Shown: positions 36,547 to 46,213, counted from the first letter of the stretch. The stretch is 64,000 nucleotides of DNA from Lysinibacillus piscis (GCF_026012395.1 NZ_BRZA01000002.1:1054001-1118000), one strand, 5' to 3'. Numbers and translations are program-made. Notes: generated by a model not told the origin, from the sequence alone.

Positions 36547-37353
36547 ATGAAAAAAATTATATTTATTGGTGCAGGCTATATGGCAGAGGCTTTAATACAA
36601 GGTTGGATTAAGAAAGAGGTGCTCACACCACAAGAAATTTATGTAATCAATCGCTCTGACAAAGAAAGACTACAATTTTTAACACAAACATATGGCATTC
36701 ATAGTGAGTTTGATGAAAGTACGTATCAGCAAGCAGACATCATTATTTTAGCCATGAAACCAAAGGATGCTGTCGAAGCGATGCAAGCACTACAACCAAA
36801 GCTTGCGGCGCATACAACCATTTTATCTGTACTTGCAGGCACATCCATCGAAACGATTACTCATTATTTAGGCGATCGTCCTGTCGCGCGTGTGATGCCT
36901 AACACGTCAGCTACTATTGGCATGTCAGCTAGTGGCATTGCCTTTAATGAGCAAATTAGTGCTACACAACGCACACAATTTTTGCAATTACTTGCTGCTA
37001 TTGGTGAAGTTATTGAGGTAGAGGAAGATCAATTACATGCGGTGACAGCCCTTTCAGGTAGTGGCCCTGCTTATATTTATTATTTAATGGAAGCATTTGA
37101 ACGTGTTGGCACACAAGTCGGCTTGTCAAAGGATACTGTGCGCCTACTGATGACTCAAACGTTGGCAGGTACAGCTGAAATGTTGAAACAGTCGGTAGAA
37201 GAGCCTACTGTACTACGTCGAAAAGTGACGAGTCCAGGTGGTACAACAGAAGCGGGTATTAATGCACTAGAGCTTCATCAATTCCAAGCGGCAATTGAAG
37301 CTTGTATTAAAGAAGCCGAAGCAAGATCTCGTTCACTTGCAAAACATTCTTAA
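36547..37353 (+). CDS. proC: Pyrroline-5-carboxylate reductase
   Basis: 268 residues. N-terminal NAD(P) motif FIGAGYMAEALIQGW, the ARVMPNTSATIG segment, and the family signature SGSGPAYIYYLMEAF with LRRKVTSPGGTTEAGI near the C-terminus. It reduces pyrroline-5-carboxylate to proline. GGAGG precedes the ATG by 8 bases. The leader carries a proline-specific T-box, tying expression to tRNA-Pro charging. Confidence 0.96.
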   Translation: MKKIIFIGAGYMAEALIQGWIKKEVLTPQEIYVINRSDKERLQFLTQTYGIHSEFDESTYQQADIIILAMKPKDAVEAMQALQPKLAAHTTILSVLAGTSIETITHYLGDRPVARVMPNTSATIGMSASGIAFNEQISATQRTQFLQLLAAIGEVIEVEEDQLHAVTALSGSGPAYIYYLMEAFERVGTQVGLSKDTVRLLMTQTLAGTAEMLKQSVEEPTVLRRKVTSPGGTTEAGINALELHQFQAAIEACIKEAEARSRSLAKHS

Positions 37354-37400
37354 TCAAGGCAAAATAAAGCTGACTACTTGGATTTTAAGGAGGCTTTTCG

Positions 37401-38411
37401 ATGGCAAAATTATTTGAACCCTATCAGTTGCAATCAATCACTTTAAAAAATCGTATTGTAATGGCGCCTATGTGTATGTATTCAGCAGAAGAGGATGGAC
37501 GCGTCACACCCTTTCATCTTGTGCATTATGCTACACGAGCAGCAGGTCAAGCTGGGCTTATTATTGTAGAAGCAACAGGCATTGTGCCAGAAGGTCGTAT
37601 TTCAAGTAAGGACCTTGGTATTTGGGATGATGCCCATATAGAAGGTTTACGTCAATTAGTTGACAGTATGAAGGCGTATGGAGCAAAAACCGCTATCCAG
37701 CTTGCTCATGCAGGACGGAAGGCAACGGTGGATGGTGACATTTTTGCCCCATCTGCTATCGCCTTTAGTGATGCTTATCGTACACCACAGGAAATGACAT
37801 TAGATGATATTGCCTATGTTGTCGAAGCCTTTAAACAAGCTGCCGTTCGTGCTGCACAAGCTGGCTTTGACGCACTTGAAATTCACGCTGCACATGGCTA
37901 TTTACTAAGTGAATTTTTATCTCCTGCTACAAATAAGCGTACAGATCCATACGGTGGCTCACAGGAAAATCGCTACCGTCTACTACGTCAAGTCATTGAT
38001 GTGATACGCAGTGTGTGGACTGGGCCACTACTTGTACGTGTGTCTGCGGAGGATTACGCCGAGGATGGTACAACAATGGAGGATTTCATTGTCTTTAGCC
38101 GTTGGATGAAATCACAAGGTGTGGATTTAGTGGATGTGTCAACAGGTGGCGTTGTGGAAGCCTCTATCCATGCATTCCCAGGCTACCAAGTACCACATGC
38201 TGAAACGATTAAACGAGAGGCTGGTATCCCTACAGGCGCAGTTGGTCTGATTACAACAGCCATTCAAGCAGAAGAAATTTTACAAAATCAACGAGCCGAT
38301 TTAATTTTCCTAGCTCGTGCCCTATTGCGTGAACCGTATTGGCCCCTTCATGCTGCGAAAGAATTGCGAGCAGAGATTCAGCCACCTGTGCAGTATGTAA
38401 GAGGCTGGTAA
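37401..38411 (+). CDS. namA: NADPH dehydrogenase (old yellow enzyme)
   Basis: 336 residues, strongly similar to Bacillus YqjM/NamA throughout. FMN-binding PMCMYSA, the [10 protein letters not shown] segment, the catalytic [15 protein letters not shown] with tandem histidines, and the C-terminal PVQYVRGW whose Arg reaches the neighbouring active site. It reduces alpha,beta-unsaturated carbonyls and nitro compounds with NADPH. It lies 47 bases after proC and is perhaps cotranscribed. Confidence 0.93.
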   Translation: MAKLFEPYQLQSITLKNRIVMAPMCMYSAEEDGRVTPFHLVHYATRAAGQAGLIIVEATGIVPEGRISSKDLGIWDDAHIEGLRQLVDSMKAYGAKTAIQLAHAGRKATVDGDIFAPSAIAFSDAYRTPQEMTLDDIAYVVEAFKQAAVRAAQAGFDALEIHAAHGYLLSEFLSPATNKRTDPYGGSQENRYRLLRQVIDVIRSVWTGPLLVRVSAEDYAEDGTTMEDFIVFSRWMKSQGVDLVDVSTGGVVEASIHAFPGYQVPHAETIKREAGIPTGAVGLITTAIQAEEILQNQRADLIFLARALLREPYWPLHAAKELRAEIQPPVQYVRGW

Positions 38412-38558
38412 AATTGCATCCTGTGTAGAAATTTGTCGATATTCTATACAAATTTATCGATAAACTGCTATCAAAAATATTCTAGTAATAGAATTGATTA
38501 GTATGAAGACCACGTGTTAGTTTTCTAACATTAACACAACCTTTTTTCAGTAAACATA

Positions 38559-38816
38559 AAAACAGCTTATTCGCATAAAAAGCGAGCAAGCTGTTTTGTT
38601 ATTCATCCACTGTTTTTCAATAATTCCATAATCACAACCATAACTGCTGCACCAATTACTATAGCTAATAAATAGACGAATGGATTATCCTCTATTACTG
38701 AGACACGAATATTTCATCGTGTGATGCCGATAGTCCAACTTCAAATACCATTGTCAGTGTGCCAACTGATTACTGGTACAAATGATATTATGCCCTCTGT
38801 AACAAAATGTTTTCCG
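38559..38816 (-). pseudogene. Decayed duplicate of the fruA 3' end plus terminator
   Basis: This stretch aligns, with small gaps, to 42558-42890, the terminator and C-terminal codons of fruA. It includes the hairpin AAAACAGCTT...AAGCTGTTTT, then stretches such as CCAATTA-TATAGCT-ATAA, CAAATACCATTGTCA and CCCTCTGTAA-AAA. The frame is broken by gaps and stops, so no protein is made. The surrounding gap 38412-38975 is otherwise non-coding, with a 10-base tandem repeat at 38837-38856 and a possible promoter at 38878-38906. Confidence 0.8.
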
Positions 38817-38836
38817 TAAAACCACCATTTAAGAAC

Positions 38837-38856
38837 TGTCGATAATTGTCGATAAT
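38837..38856 (+). repeat. Tandem 10-base repeat upstream of the secreted-protein gene
   Basis: Two adjacent copies of TGTCGATAAT, about 40 bases before a possible promoter (TTTACT at 38878, TATATT at 38901). It could be a direct-repeat operator. Confidence 0.4.
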
Positions 38857-38975
38857 TACCTATTTTTGCCGAAACCATTTACTATTAAACCAAATTATTT
38901 TATATTTTGATTCGCGGTGTAAGTCTTTTCATTTCAAACTTTAATTATTTAGTATTCATTAAATAGGGAAAAATA

Positions 38976-39383
38976 ATGAAAAAAACAATAAAAATCATGG
39001 CAGCTACTGTTGTAGTTGGTGTAATGACTTCAGCAATGGGTGCTGCCGCAGCAACATGGGAGAGTTACTCAGCCAATGTACCAACCTTTAATGACTATGA
39101 AACAACAGCTATGACAAAAACAACTACTGGATCAGCCTATAACCAAGTAAATTATATTGAAAAAGATGGAAAATTAGTTTCTTGGATTGAAGATACATCA
39201 GGCTCAAATATTTCTTCAAAGGTTTCCTATTCGACAACAGGGAAAAAAACAATGGACTATACAGCTGCTAGTACATGGAAAGATAAAAAGTGCTTCTTAA
39301 TATCTCAACTTCTACGGGGACACTTGAAGATATTCAAACTTCTGGAGAATGGACACCCAATTAATAGGACATTTATTCATTAG
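38976..39383 (+). CDS. Small secreted protein, probably frameshifted
   Basis: The frame encodes 135 residues. A signal peptide (MKKTIKIMAATVVVGVMTSA, cleavage near AAAA) precedes a Thr/Ser-rich mature part (NDYETTAMTKTTTGSAYN). After WKDKK the sequence turns basic and unlike the rest. Restoring one A in the run at 39285-39289 gives VLLNISTSTGTLEDIQTSGE then WTPN and a stop at 39362-39364, a 129-residue ending that fits the preceding style much better. It is probably the peptide or substrate of the ABC genes that follow; bacteriocin-like function is possible, not shown. No cysteine-rich motif is seen. Confidence 0.6.
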   Translation: MKKTIKIMAATVVVGVMTSAMGAAAATWESYSANVPTFNDYETTAMTKTTTGSAYNQVNYIEKDGKLVSWIEDTSGSNISSKVSYSTTGKKTMDYTAASTWKDKKCFLISQLLRGHLKIFKLLENGHPINRTFIH

Positions 39384-39500
39384 CTACATATCATCCTACT
39401 ATTTTGGATAGTGATGATGCTTTTGATTTTCATTAAATGATAGACTGCACCACAAATTTGAGGTTACATAATAAAATAAATGTGTTTTGAGGTGTCATAT

Positions 39501-40280
39501 ATGAATTCTTACGTAAAAGAAGAATTTAAACGAGCATTTTTCTCGAAAATAACTCTTTTTACAGCCATCTTTTCGATAGTCTTAGTATTTGGAGGTATGT
39601 TTGAATACATAAGTTGGATTAAATATGGTGATATATCCGTTTTATATTTATTTTTATCAGGTTATAATTCTGGGACAGCTAATTTTTTAATTATTGCTTT
39701 TCCAATTATTAGTTGCTTACCCTTTGCCACATCCTATGTAAGTGATTGTAAGACTGGATTAAATAAATATATCTATATTCGAATGAGTAAAATTAGATAT
39801 AGATTGATAAGGTTATTGGTAAATGGACTTGTTGGAGGATTTGTTTTATTTATTGGTCCATTTATTTCATTGTTATTTCTTTTGGGAATCAAAGTTTTTA
39901 CACATATTCCAATGGCAAAAGAACAGATGGAAACGTTTGAATACTTTGAAAGTTTAGGTATCCATTCACCTATTATCGTTATTTTAATTATTTTAATCGT
40001 TTTGTTTTTCTGTGGATTTACCTTCGCCACTTTTGCTTTAGGTATATCAACATTTATCCAAAACGTTTATTTGGTTGTATTGCTACCTTTCATCTACTAT
40101 ATTTTTTCTGCAACCGTATTAATTAACATTCATACATATTTAAATGCAGCAGTGTTATATGATGTTAATCATTTTGGAGTGAATTTTACACAACGATGCT
40201 TGTATGGAATTATATTATGTATGATTGGAATCATAACTTTCTTTATAGGAGGTTATAAGATTGAACAAAAAAATATGTAA
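39501..40280 (+). CDS. ABC-2-type membrane protein 1
   Basis: 259 residues from the ATG at 39501, six bases after GAGGTG; an ATG at 39480 lacks a ribosome site. About six hydrophobic helices (first at 20-40, last at 235-255) and a short cytoplasmic N-terminus MNSYVKEEFKRAFFSK, as in ABC-2 permeases that carry or expel peptides and drugs. Very AT-rich. First of three consecutive membrane subunits served by one ATPase gene. Confidence 0.65.
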   Translation: MNSYVKEEFKRAFFSKITLFTAIFSIVLVFGGMFEYISWIKYGDISVLYLFLSGYNSGTANFLIIAFPIISCLPFATSYVSDCKTGLNKYIYIRMSKIRYRLIRLLVNGLVGGFVLFIGPFISLLFLLGIKVFTHIPMAKEQMETFEYFESLGIHSPIIVILIILIVLFFCGFTFATFALGISTFIQNVYLVVLLPFIYYIFSATVLINIHTYLNAAVLYDVNHFGVNFTQRCLYGIILCMIGIITFFIGGYKIEQKNM

Positions 40281-41082
40281 TAATGAGTTGATAAAGGCTT
40301 TTTATAACAAAAATATCACTATGCTAATTCTTATTTTGCTTTCACTATACAGTCTAGATCTTTTATTTTCAACAGTGGAGAATGACTTAGAAACTAACGT
40401 ATATGATTTGTTGATGAAGATAACTAGCTTTCTTCCCCTATCCTACATAATGATACCAATGTTTTTAATAGTTATTACTGTACATTTTTCAGTAGGTGAT
40501 GTTCAAAATTATATAGCCTTTCGATTTAAGAGTAAACGACAATGGTATCAAATGAATGTAATTTTTATTACTCAACTAGCGGCTACTTTTTCCCTTACAG
40601 TTGTTGGTATTATGTTGCTACAATCTGTATTTGTTTTTAGCTTTAAGAATACTTGGAGTGAATTTGCTCTTAATTATTATGAAAATTATGCTATTTTTTT
40701 ATCTAATTATTCTCCTATACTATACTCCATAGTAACGATCATATTGCTATGGCTTATTTTATTTTTATTAGGACTAATTTATTTTCTGATATTTCTATGG
40801 ACAAGAAAAACAATGATTTCATTTATGGCTGTTTTTATATTAAATTTACTAAATATCTCCATAACATTAGGCAAATTTGATGGTCTATCTAGATATCTTT
40901 TTACTGACCATGTAAATATTCTACAATATATTTATCGATTTAATATAAGTCAGCAACAATTTCCATACAGTATCGTTCTATATTGGATTCTCTTAATTTT
41001 CATCATGTATTTGATTGGTTTATTTACTGTTAACCGAGTAGATATCCTTTTAGAGAAAGAGAGTAAGAATCATGTTAGCTAG
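40261..41082 (+). CDS. ABC-type membrane protein 2
   Basis: 273 residues from a TTG at 40261, eight bases after AGGAGG, overlapping the previous gene by 20 bases. Starts MNKKICNNELIKAFYNKNI, then about six membrane helices. Similar in layout to its neighbours but not an obvious copy. Probably part of the permease; function unknown. Confidence 0.6.
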   Translation: MNKKICNNELIKAFYNKNITMLILILLSLYSLDLLFSTVENDLETNVYDLLMKITSFLPLSYIMIPMFLIVITVHFSVGDVQNYIAFRFKSKRQWYQMNVIFITQLAATFSLTVVGIMLLQSVFVFSFKNTWSEFALNYYENYAIFLSNYSPILYSIVTIILLWLILFLLGLIYFLIFLWTRKTMISFMAVFILNLLNISITLGKFDGLSRYLFTDHVNILQYIYRFNISQQQFPYSIVLYWILLIFIMYLIGLFTVNRVDILLEKESKNHVS

Positions 41083-41869
41083 AATCATAAATTATCACTT
41101 TTTATGTATAATAACACCAAAAAAATTATTATTCATCATAGCCACATTTATTACAAATGCACTCCTAGTCTTTTCTATGTACAGTAATAATAGTATCCCT
41201 CAAGGGAATATACAGGCAACCATATTTATGTTTTATTTGCCAATAAATTTCAAGCTAGATTTGTTTAGATGTATATTGATTTTATTGCCTATTTTAATTA
41301 TATTTGGTTTATTTATGAATACGGAAATAAAAGAACGAACAGTCTATTTACTGTTACATATGAAAAGTTTGAGTCATTGGTTTTACAGTCTTATTATTGT
41401 ATTGTTTATTTTTGTTTTCTTAACTTTTACAATAGGTTTTTTTACAACTTTAGGTGTTGTTACTTTTATACCAAGAGAAAACGTATCAGCTGATTGGATT
41501 CAGCTATTAAATTATTTATACACTTCTAATTATCTAAATTTGATTATTAACCAATTTTGTTTACTCATCCTATCCGTTTTTTTATTAGTGTTAATCCATT
41601 TATTTTTTATTTTTTTAATAGATAATCTTTCTTTTACTTTTTTGTTAACCATTATGTGCTTTATCCTATCTATAACAATAGGGAGCATCTTTCCTAATGC
41701 GTTAAAATGGTTGCCCTTAACATATGGTTTATTTGCCTTTCACGAATTAAATAATTATTCATTGATTTGGTGTTATTTTTGCATATTAATAAGTATCGTT
41801 GTGTTAATTATTATTAATTTTAGGATAGTTAAAGCCCGTAGAGAGTATCTTTTTATGCGACATGAATAA
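41072..41869 (+). CDS. ABC-type membrane protein 3
   Basis: 265 residues, overlapping the previous gene by 11 bases. About six hydrophobic helices, very rich in Phe, Ile and Leu; an amphipathic start MLARIINYHFLCIITPKK. The ribosome site is weak (GAGAG), consistent with coupling to the upstream gene. Probable permease subunit. Confidence 0.6.
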   Translation: MLARIINYHFLCIITPKKLLFIIATFITNALLVFSMYSNNSIPQGNIQATIFMFYLPINFKLDLFRCILILLPILIIFGLFMNTEIKERTVYLLLHMKSLSHWFYSLIIVLFIFVFLTFTIGFFTTLGVVTFIPRENVSADWIQLLNYLYTSNYLNLIINQFCLLILSVFLLVLIHLFFIFLIDNLSFTFLLTIMCFILSITIGSIFPNALKWLPLTYGLFAFHELNNYSLIWCYFCILISIVVLIIINFRIVKARREYLFMRHE

Positions 41870-41882
41870 AGGAGAATATATA

Positions 41883-42521
41883 ATGAATACTATACTAGAA
41901 ATACAAAATTTATCGAAAGAAATAAAGAATCGTACATTGCTAAAAAATATTCAAATGAAGATAGATACTCCAGGAATATACGGAGTGATAGGAAGAAATG
42001 GTTCTGGTAAAAGCATATTGTTTAAAACAATTGCTGGACTTCTTGTTCCATCGAAAGGTGTAATAAAAGTTTTCGATGAAGATATTGGAACGGGAAAATT
42101 TCCTAAAAATTTTGGCGCTTTGTTAGATATTCCTGGTTTTCTGCCACACTATTCAGGTTTTCGTAATTTAAAATTATTAGGGTCTATTCAAAATCGTGTG
42201 ACTGAGGAAGATATAAGAAAGGTCATAACTTTAGTTGGTCTAAATCCAGATGATACAAGTGCCGTACGTAAATATTCCCTTGGTATGAAGCAACGTCTTG
42301 GAATTGCCCAAGCCATTATGGAAAAACCAAAACTTTTAATTTTGGATGAACCAATGAATGGACTTGATGAATCAGGTGTATCAGATATTCGCAATATGCT
42401 CATAGATTTCAAAAAACAAGGAATGACTATTTTACTAGCTAGTCATAATGCTGAAGATATATCTCTTTTATGTGATAGTGTGTATAAAATGGATAATGGC
42501 GAATTAACACAACACCATTAG
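41883..42521 (+). CDS. ABC transporter ATP-binding protein
   Basis: 212 residues from the ATG at 41883, eight bases after AAAGGAG. Walker A GRNGSGKS, signature YSLGMKQRLGIAQAI, Walker B LLILDEPMNGLD and the switch histidine in LLASHNAEDI are all intact. The short length and DIPGFLPHYSGFRNLKLL region resemble bacteriocin-immunity or peptide-exporter ATPases (BcrA type). It should energise the three membrane proteins encoded just before it. Confidence 0.85.
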   Translation: MNTILEIQNLSKEIKNRTLLKNIQMKIDTPGIYGVIGRNGSGKSILFKTIAGLLVPSKGVIKVFDEDIGTGKFPKNFGALLDIPGFLPHYSGFRNLKLLGSIQNRVTEEDIRKVITLVGLNPDDTSAVRKYSLGMKQRLGIAQAIMEKPKLLILDEPMNGLDESGVSDIRNMLIDFKKQGMTILLASHNAEDISLLCDSVYKMDNGELTQHH

Positions 42522-42557
42522 CTCCCGTATATCAACATCTTTCTATTCCAATCTAAC

Positions 42558-42597
42558 AAAACAGCTTGCCCGCATCAAATGCGAACAAGCTGTTTTT
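42558..42597. terminator. Bidirectional terminator between the ABC cassette and fruA
   Basis: AAAACAGCTTG and CAAGCTGTTTT with an inner GCAT/ATGC stem, A/T runs on both sides. A diverged copy occurs at 38559-38597. Confidence 0.9.
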
Positions 42598-42599
42598 AA

Positions 42600-44477
42600 T
42601 TATTCACTCACTGGTTTTTTCATTAGCCCTACAATCACAGCCGTTACCACTGCCCCAATTAGTATAGCTGATAAGTATAAGAACGGATTGCCTTCTACTA
42701 CTGGGAAAACGAATAGCCCACCATGTGGCGCTGGTAGTCCAATGCCAAATACCATTGTCAATGCCCCTGCTATTGCTGAACCAATCACTGCTGCTGGAAT
42801 AACACGTGCTGGGTCTGCAGCCGCAAATGGAATCGCACCCTCTGTAATAAAGGATACCCCCATAATGTAACATGTTTTCCCTGCATCTTTTTCTGCTTTT
42901 GTAAATTTACTTTTAAAGAATGTTGTTGCCAATGCTAAGCCTAATGGTGGTACCATACCACCTGCCATTACCGCTGCGTGTGGTCCAAAATTTCCTGAGC
43001 CAATCATCGCAATACCGAATGTGAAGGCCGCTTTATTAATCGGACCACCCATATCAATGGCCATCATACCGCCAAGCAATAAGCCTAATAATACTAAATT
43101 CCCTGTACCTAAGCCCTCTAACCAACCAATTAATGCTTCATTTGCTGCTCGTACTGGATCGACAACAACGAACATCATAATGATACCTGTTATTAAAATA
43201 CCGAATAATGGATATAAAAGCACTGGTTTAATACCTTCAAGTGATGCTGGTAAACCATTAAATACTTTTTTCAAGCCTACTACAATATAACCAGCTAAGA
43301 AACCTGCAATCAAACCGCCTAAAAAGCCTGCGCCACCTGTTGCTGCCATCAAACCGCCGACCATACCTGGTGCAAAACCTGGTCGATCCGCAATACTCAT
43401 CGCAATAAAGGCAGCTAGCACTGGAATCATTAAGCCAAATGCATTACCACCACCAATTGTATTTAACGCCTCTGCAATTGGATGATAGGACGGATCATTT
43501 GGATCGGATGCATGAATACCGAACATAAAAGAAATAGCAATTAAAATACCGCCACCAACAACGAATGGTAGCATATTGGATACACCATTCATTAAATGTT
43601 TATAGAAACCTGAACCTTGTTTTTCCTTTTGCCCCGAAGTTTCATTACCTGTGCTTTGATAAATAGGTGCATCTTGTTTCATCGCACGCTCAATCAATGC
43701 TTCTGTTTTACGGATACCATCAGCTACAGGTACTTGAATCACATGCTTGCCTGCAAAACGTGCCATTTCGACTTGTTTATCAGCAGCAACGATAATCGCT
43801 GTAGCTTCAGCAATTTCCGCTGCCGTTAATGCATTTTTGACACCTGTGGAACCATTTGTTTCAACTTTCATGTCAACGCCTAGCTCATCCGCTTTCTTTT
43901 TCAATGCATCCGCAGCCATATAAGTGTGTGCAATTCCTGTTGGACAAGCTGTTACCGCTAAAATTTTCATTTTGCCACTGCTTGTCACTGGTGCTTCCAC
44001 AATGACTTCTTCCTCTTCTTCATCTTGATCATGAAGGTCAATCAGCGCTAAAACTTCTTCCTCTGTGTTTACTGCAAGCAATTTTTCACGGAAAGAAGCA
44101 TCCATTAATAACATCGATAAACGTGATAATGTTTCTAAATGTGTATTATTCGCGCCCTCTGGAGCTGCAATCATAAAGAATAAATGACTTGGCTGACCGT
44201 CCAATGCTTCATAGTCAATCCCTGCCGTTGAACGTCCAAATGCTAAAGCTGGTATGCGAACAGCACTTGTTTTCGCATGTGGAATCGCAATGCCTTCCCC
44301 AATCCCTGTTGTGCTTTGCGCTTCACGAGCTAAAATGGCTTCTTTAAATGCATCTTTATCAGCTAGACGACCTGCTGCATCTAATTGATTGACCAATTCA
44401 TCAATAACAGTTGCTTTGGATGATGAAGCTAATTGTAAAATAATTGTCTCTTTTTTTAATAGCTCTGTAATTTTCAT
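42600..44477 (-). CDS. fruA: PTS fructose transporter, fused EIIA-EIIB-EIIC
   Basis: 625 residues. EIIA at 1-150 with phospho-His67 (GIAIPHAK), an acidic linker QDEEEEE, EIIB at about 170-265 with phospho-Cys178 (AVTACPTGIAHTYMA), and EIIC at about 295-622 with many membrane helices and the GGPINKAAF loop. It takes up fructose and releases fructose 1-phosphate. AAGGGGGAG precedes the ATG. It lies 12 bases after fruK in a fruRKA operon. Confidence 0.95.
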   Translation of the reverse strand: MKITELLKKETIILQLASSSKATVIDELVNQLDAAGRLADKDAFKEAILAREAQSTTGIGEGIAIPHAKTSAVRIPALAFGRSTAGIDYEALDGQPSHLFFMIAAPEGANNTHLETLSRLSMLLMDASFREKLLAVNTEEEVLALIDLHDQDEEEEEVIVEAPVTSSGKMKILAVTACPTGIAHTYMAADALKKKADELGVDMKVETNGSTGVKNALTAAEIAEATAIIVAADKQVEMARFAGKHVIQVPVADGIRKTEALIERAMKQDAPIYQSTGNETSGQKEKQGSGFYKHLMNGVSNMLPFVVGGGILIAISFMFGIHASDPNDPSYHPIAEALNTIGGGNAFGLMIPVLAAFIAMSIADRPGFAPGMVGGLMAATGGAGFLGGLIAGFLAGYIVVGLKKVFNGLPASLEGIKPVLLYPLFGILITGIIMMFVVVDPVRAANEALIGWLEGLGTGNLVLLGLLLGGMMAIDMGGPINKAAFTFGIAMIGSGNFGPHAAVMAGGMVPPLGLALATTFFKSKFTKAEKDAGKTCYIMGVSFITEGAIPFAAADPARVIPAAVIGSAIAGALTMVFGIGLPAPHGGLFVFPVVEGNPFLYLSAILIGAVVTAVIVGLMKKPVSE

Positions 44478-44489
44478 ACAAACTCCCCC

Positions 44490-45401
44490 TTATACTTGTG
44501 TTAATTGAATTTGAGGTAAAAGCGCCTCTACTTGCTCTTTTGTACATAATTCCAATGAAAATGCTGTTGCACTACCAGATGCTACCCCGTAAGCAAAGGA
44601 TTGTTCCACATCCCCTGTATGCATATATGCACTAAGGAATCCACCAACAACGGAGTCTCCTGCACCGACAGAATTCTTCAGCGTGCCTTTTGGTACATTG
44701 GCATAAAGTGAAATGTTTGGACTAAATAACAAGGCTCCTGCGCCAGCCATCGACACAATGACATGCTGTGCGCCCATTTCTACTAAACGTTTACCATACG
44801 GAATCGCTTCCTCCACCGTTTCAATTTTGACATCAAACAGTTCCCCTAATTCATGATGGTTTGGCTTAATTAAGAACGGACGGTGTGGCAATACATTCAT
44901 CAATACCTCACCTGTGGCATCAACTACAACCTTTGCACCCTTTTGCGTCACCATTTGAGCTAATGTTTCATAAATCGAAGCAGGAATGGACTGTGGAATA
45001 CTTCCTGCTAATACAAGCGTATCTCTAGCCGTTAATTGCTCTACGATTTGGAATAATTGCGTTAATTCTTCTTCGCTAATAATTGGTCCTTGCCCATTAA
45101 TTTCCGTTTCTTGCCCTGTTTTTAATTTAATATTAATGCGTGTATCTCCTTGTACTGCTACAAATTGTGCATCAATGCCTTTTGCTTTTAGCGCATCTGC
45201 AATGTATTTCCCTGTAAAGCCACCGATAAAACCAAGTGCTTTGCTTGTTGCCCCTAATCGTTGGAGCACTTGAGAAACATTAATGCCCTTGCCACCTGGA
45301 AATTTTGCTTCTTTTTGAATTTTGTTCAATCCACCTAGTTCAAAAGTGTCCAGTTCCACGATGTAATCAATCGATGGATTTAATGTCATTGTGTAAATCA
45401 T
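44490..45401 (-). CDS. fruK: 1-phosphofructokinase
   Basis: 303 residues, PfkB family. MIYTMTLNPSIDYIVEL start, GGKGINVSQVLQRLG substrate loop, GTLKNSVGAGDSVVGGFL with the catalytic Asp. It converts fructose 1-phosphate to fructose 1,6-bisphosphate. It overlaps fruR by 4 bases (ATGA). Confidence 0.95.
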   Translation of the reverse strand: MIYTMTLNPSIDYIVELDTFELGGLNKIQKEAKFPGGKGINVSQVLQRLGATSKALGFIGGFTGKYIADALKAKGIDAQFVAVQGDTRINIKLKTGQETEINGQGPIISEEELTQLFQIVEQLTARDTLVLAGSIPQSIPASIYETLAQMVTQKGAKVVVDATGEVLMNVLPHRPFLIKPNHHELGELFDVKIETVEEAIPYGKRLVEMGAQHVIVSMAGAGALLFSPNISLYANVPKGTLKNSVGAGDSVVGGFLSAYMHTGDVEQSFAYGVASGSATAFSLELCTKEQVEALLPQIQLTQV

Positions 45402-46150
45402 CCTGTCACAACCTTTACTGTGGTTTTTGTTTTTAGTGCCTTTAAGGTGCTTGCTTCAATAGCATTTGTTAAAATCGTCGCTTCATGTAATGCAGCCACT
45501 TCTGCAAAGGACACTTCATTGAACTTTGATTCATCGGCGAGTATATAAGCCTCACGTGACAAATGGATAGCCGCTTGTTTAATCATCGCTTCCTCAGGAT
45601 CAGGCGTTGTGTAACCATATGTGGCATGAATGCCGTTCATCCCCATAAAGCATTTATCAAAGCGATATTGCTGTAAACTACTAAAAGCACCTCGACCAAT
45701 CATCGCCTTTGTGGTGTATTTAATTTCACCGCCGACTAAGTATGTCTTAATGCCTCCTACGATTAACGCATCTAAATGGTGGACACTATTGGTCACCACC
45801 ACAATTTTTTTCTGCTGTAAATAAGGAATCATTTGATACACCGTTGTACCTGCATCTAGATAAATACAATCGCCATCTTCCACAAAGCTTGCCGCTAATT
45901 TGGCAATGGCCATTTTTGTTTGAAGGTTTTTGGCGGATTTTTCGACCACGCTTTGTTCATCCAACTTGCCTTGTAATCTTGCTGCACCACCATGTATGCG
46001 CTTTAAAAATTTCGCATGCTCTAGCTGTGTTAAATCTCGCCGAATAGTGGATTCGGAAGCCTCCGTCAATTCCATCAATTCTTGAATATTTACAATGTCT
46101 TGTTTCTTTAATAAATCACGGATTAAACGATGCCGTTCAGCGGTTAGCAT
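45398..46150 (-). CDS. fruR: DeoR-family transcriptional regulator of the fructose operon
   Basis: 250 residues. N-terminal winged helix with TEASESTIRRDLTQLE (about 28-43), then the sugar-phosphate sensing domain with YLDAGTTVYQMIPYL and TVKVVTG at the end. GGGAGGTG precedes the ATG. First gene of fruRKA; expected to repress it and be relieved by fructose 1-phosphate. Confidence 0.92.
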   Translation of the reverse strand: MLTAERHRLIRDLLKKQDIVNIQELMELTEASESTIRRDLTQLEHAKFLKRIHGGAARLQGKLDEQSVVEKSAKNLQTKMAIAKLAASFVEDGDCIYLDAGTTVYQMIPYLQQKKIVVVTNSVHHLDALIVGGIKTYLVGGEIKYTTKAMIGRGAFSSLQQYRFDKCFMGMNGIHATYGYTTPDPEEAMIKQAAIHLSREAYILADESKFNEVSFAEVAALHEATILTNAIEASTLKALKTKTTVKVVTG

Positions 46151-46184
46151 TTGTCACACCTCCCTATCAGCTATCTTTGCCTTT

Positions 46185-46213
46185 ATAGTAGAGGAAATGT
46201 TCCGAAAAATCAA
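46185..46213 (-). promoter_or_regulatory. Promoter of fruRKA
   Basis: On the minus strand TTGATT (46208-46213), 17-base spacer, TACTAT (46185-46190). The 307-base gap 46151-46457 also holds AT-rich sequence up to the lipoprotein gene; I see no gene in it. Confidence 0.65.
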
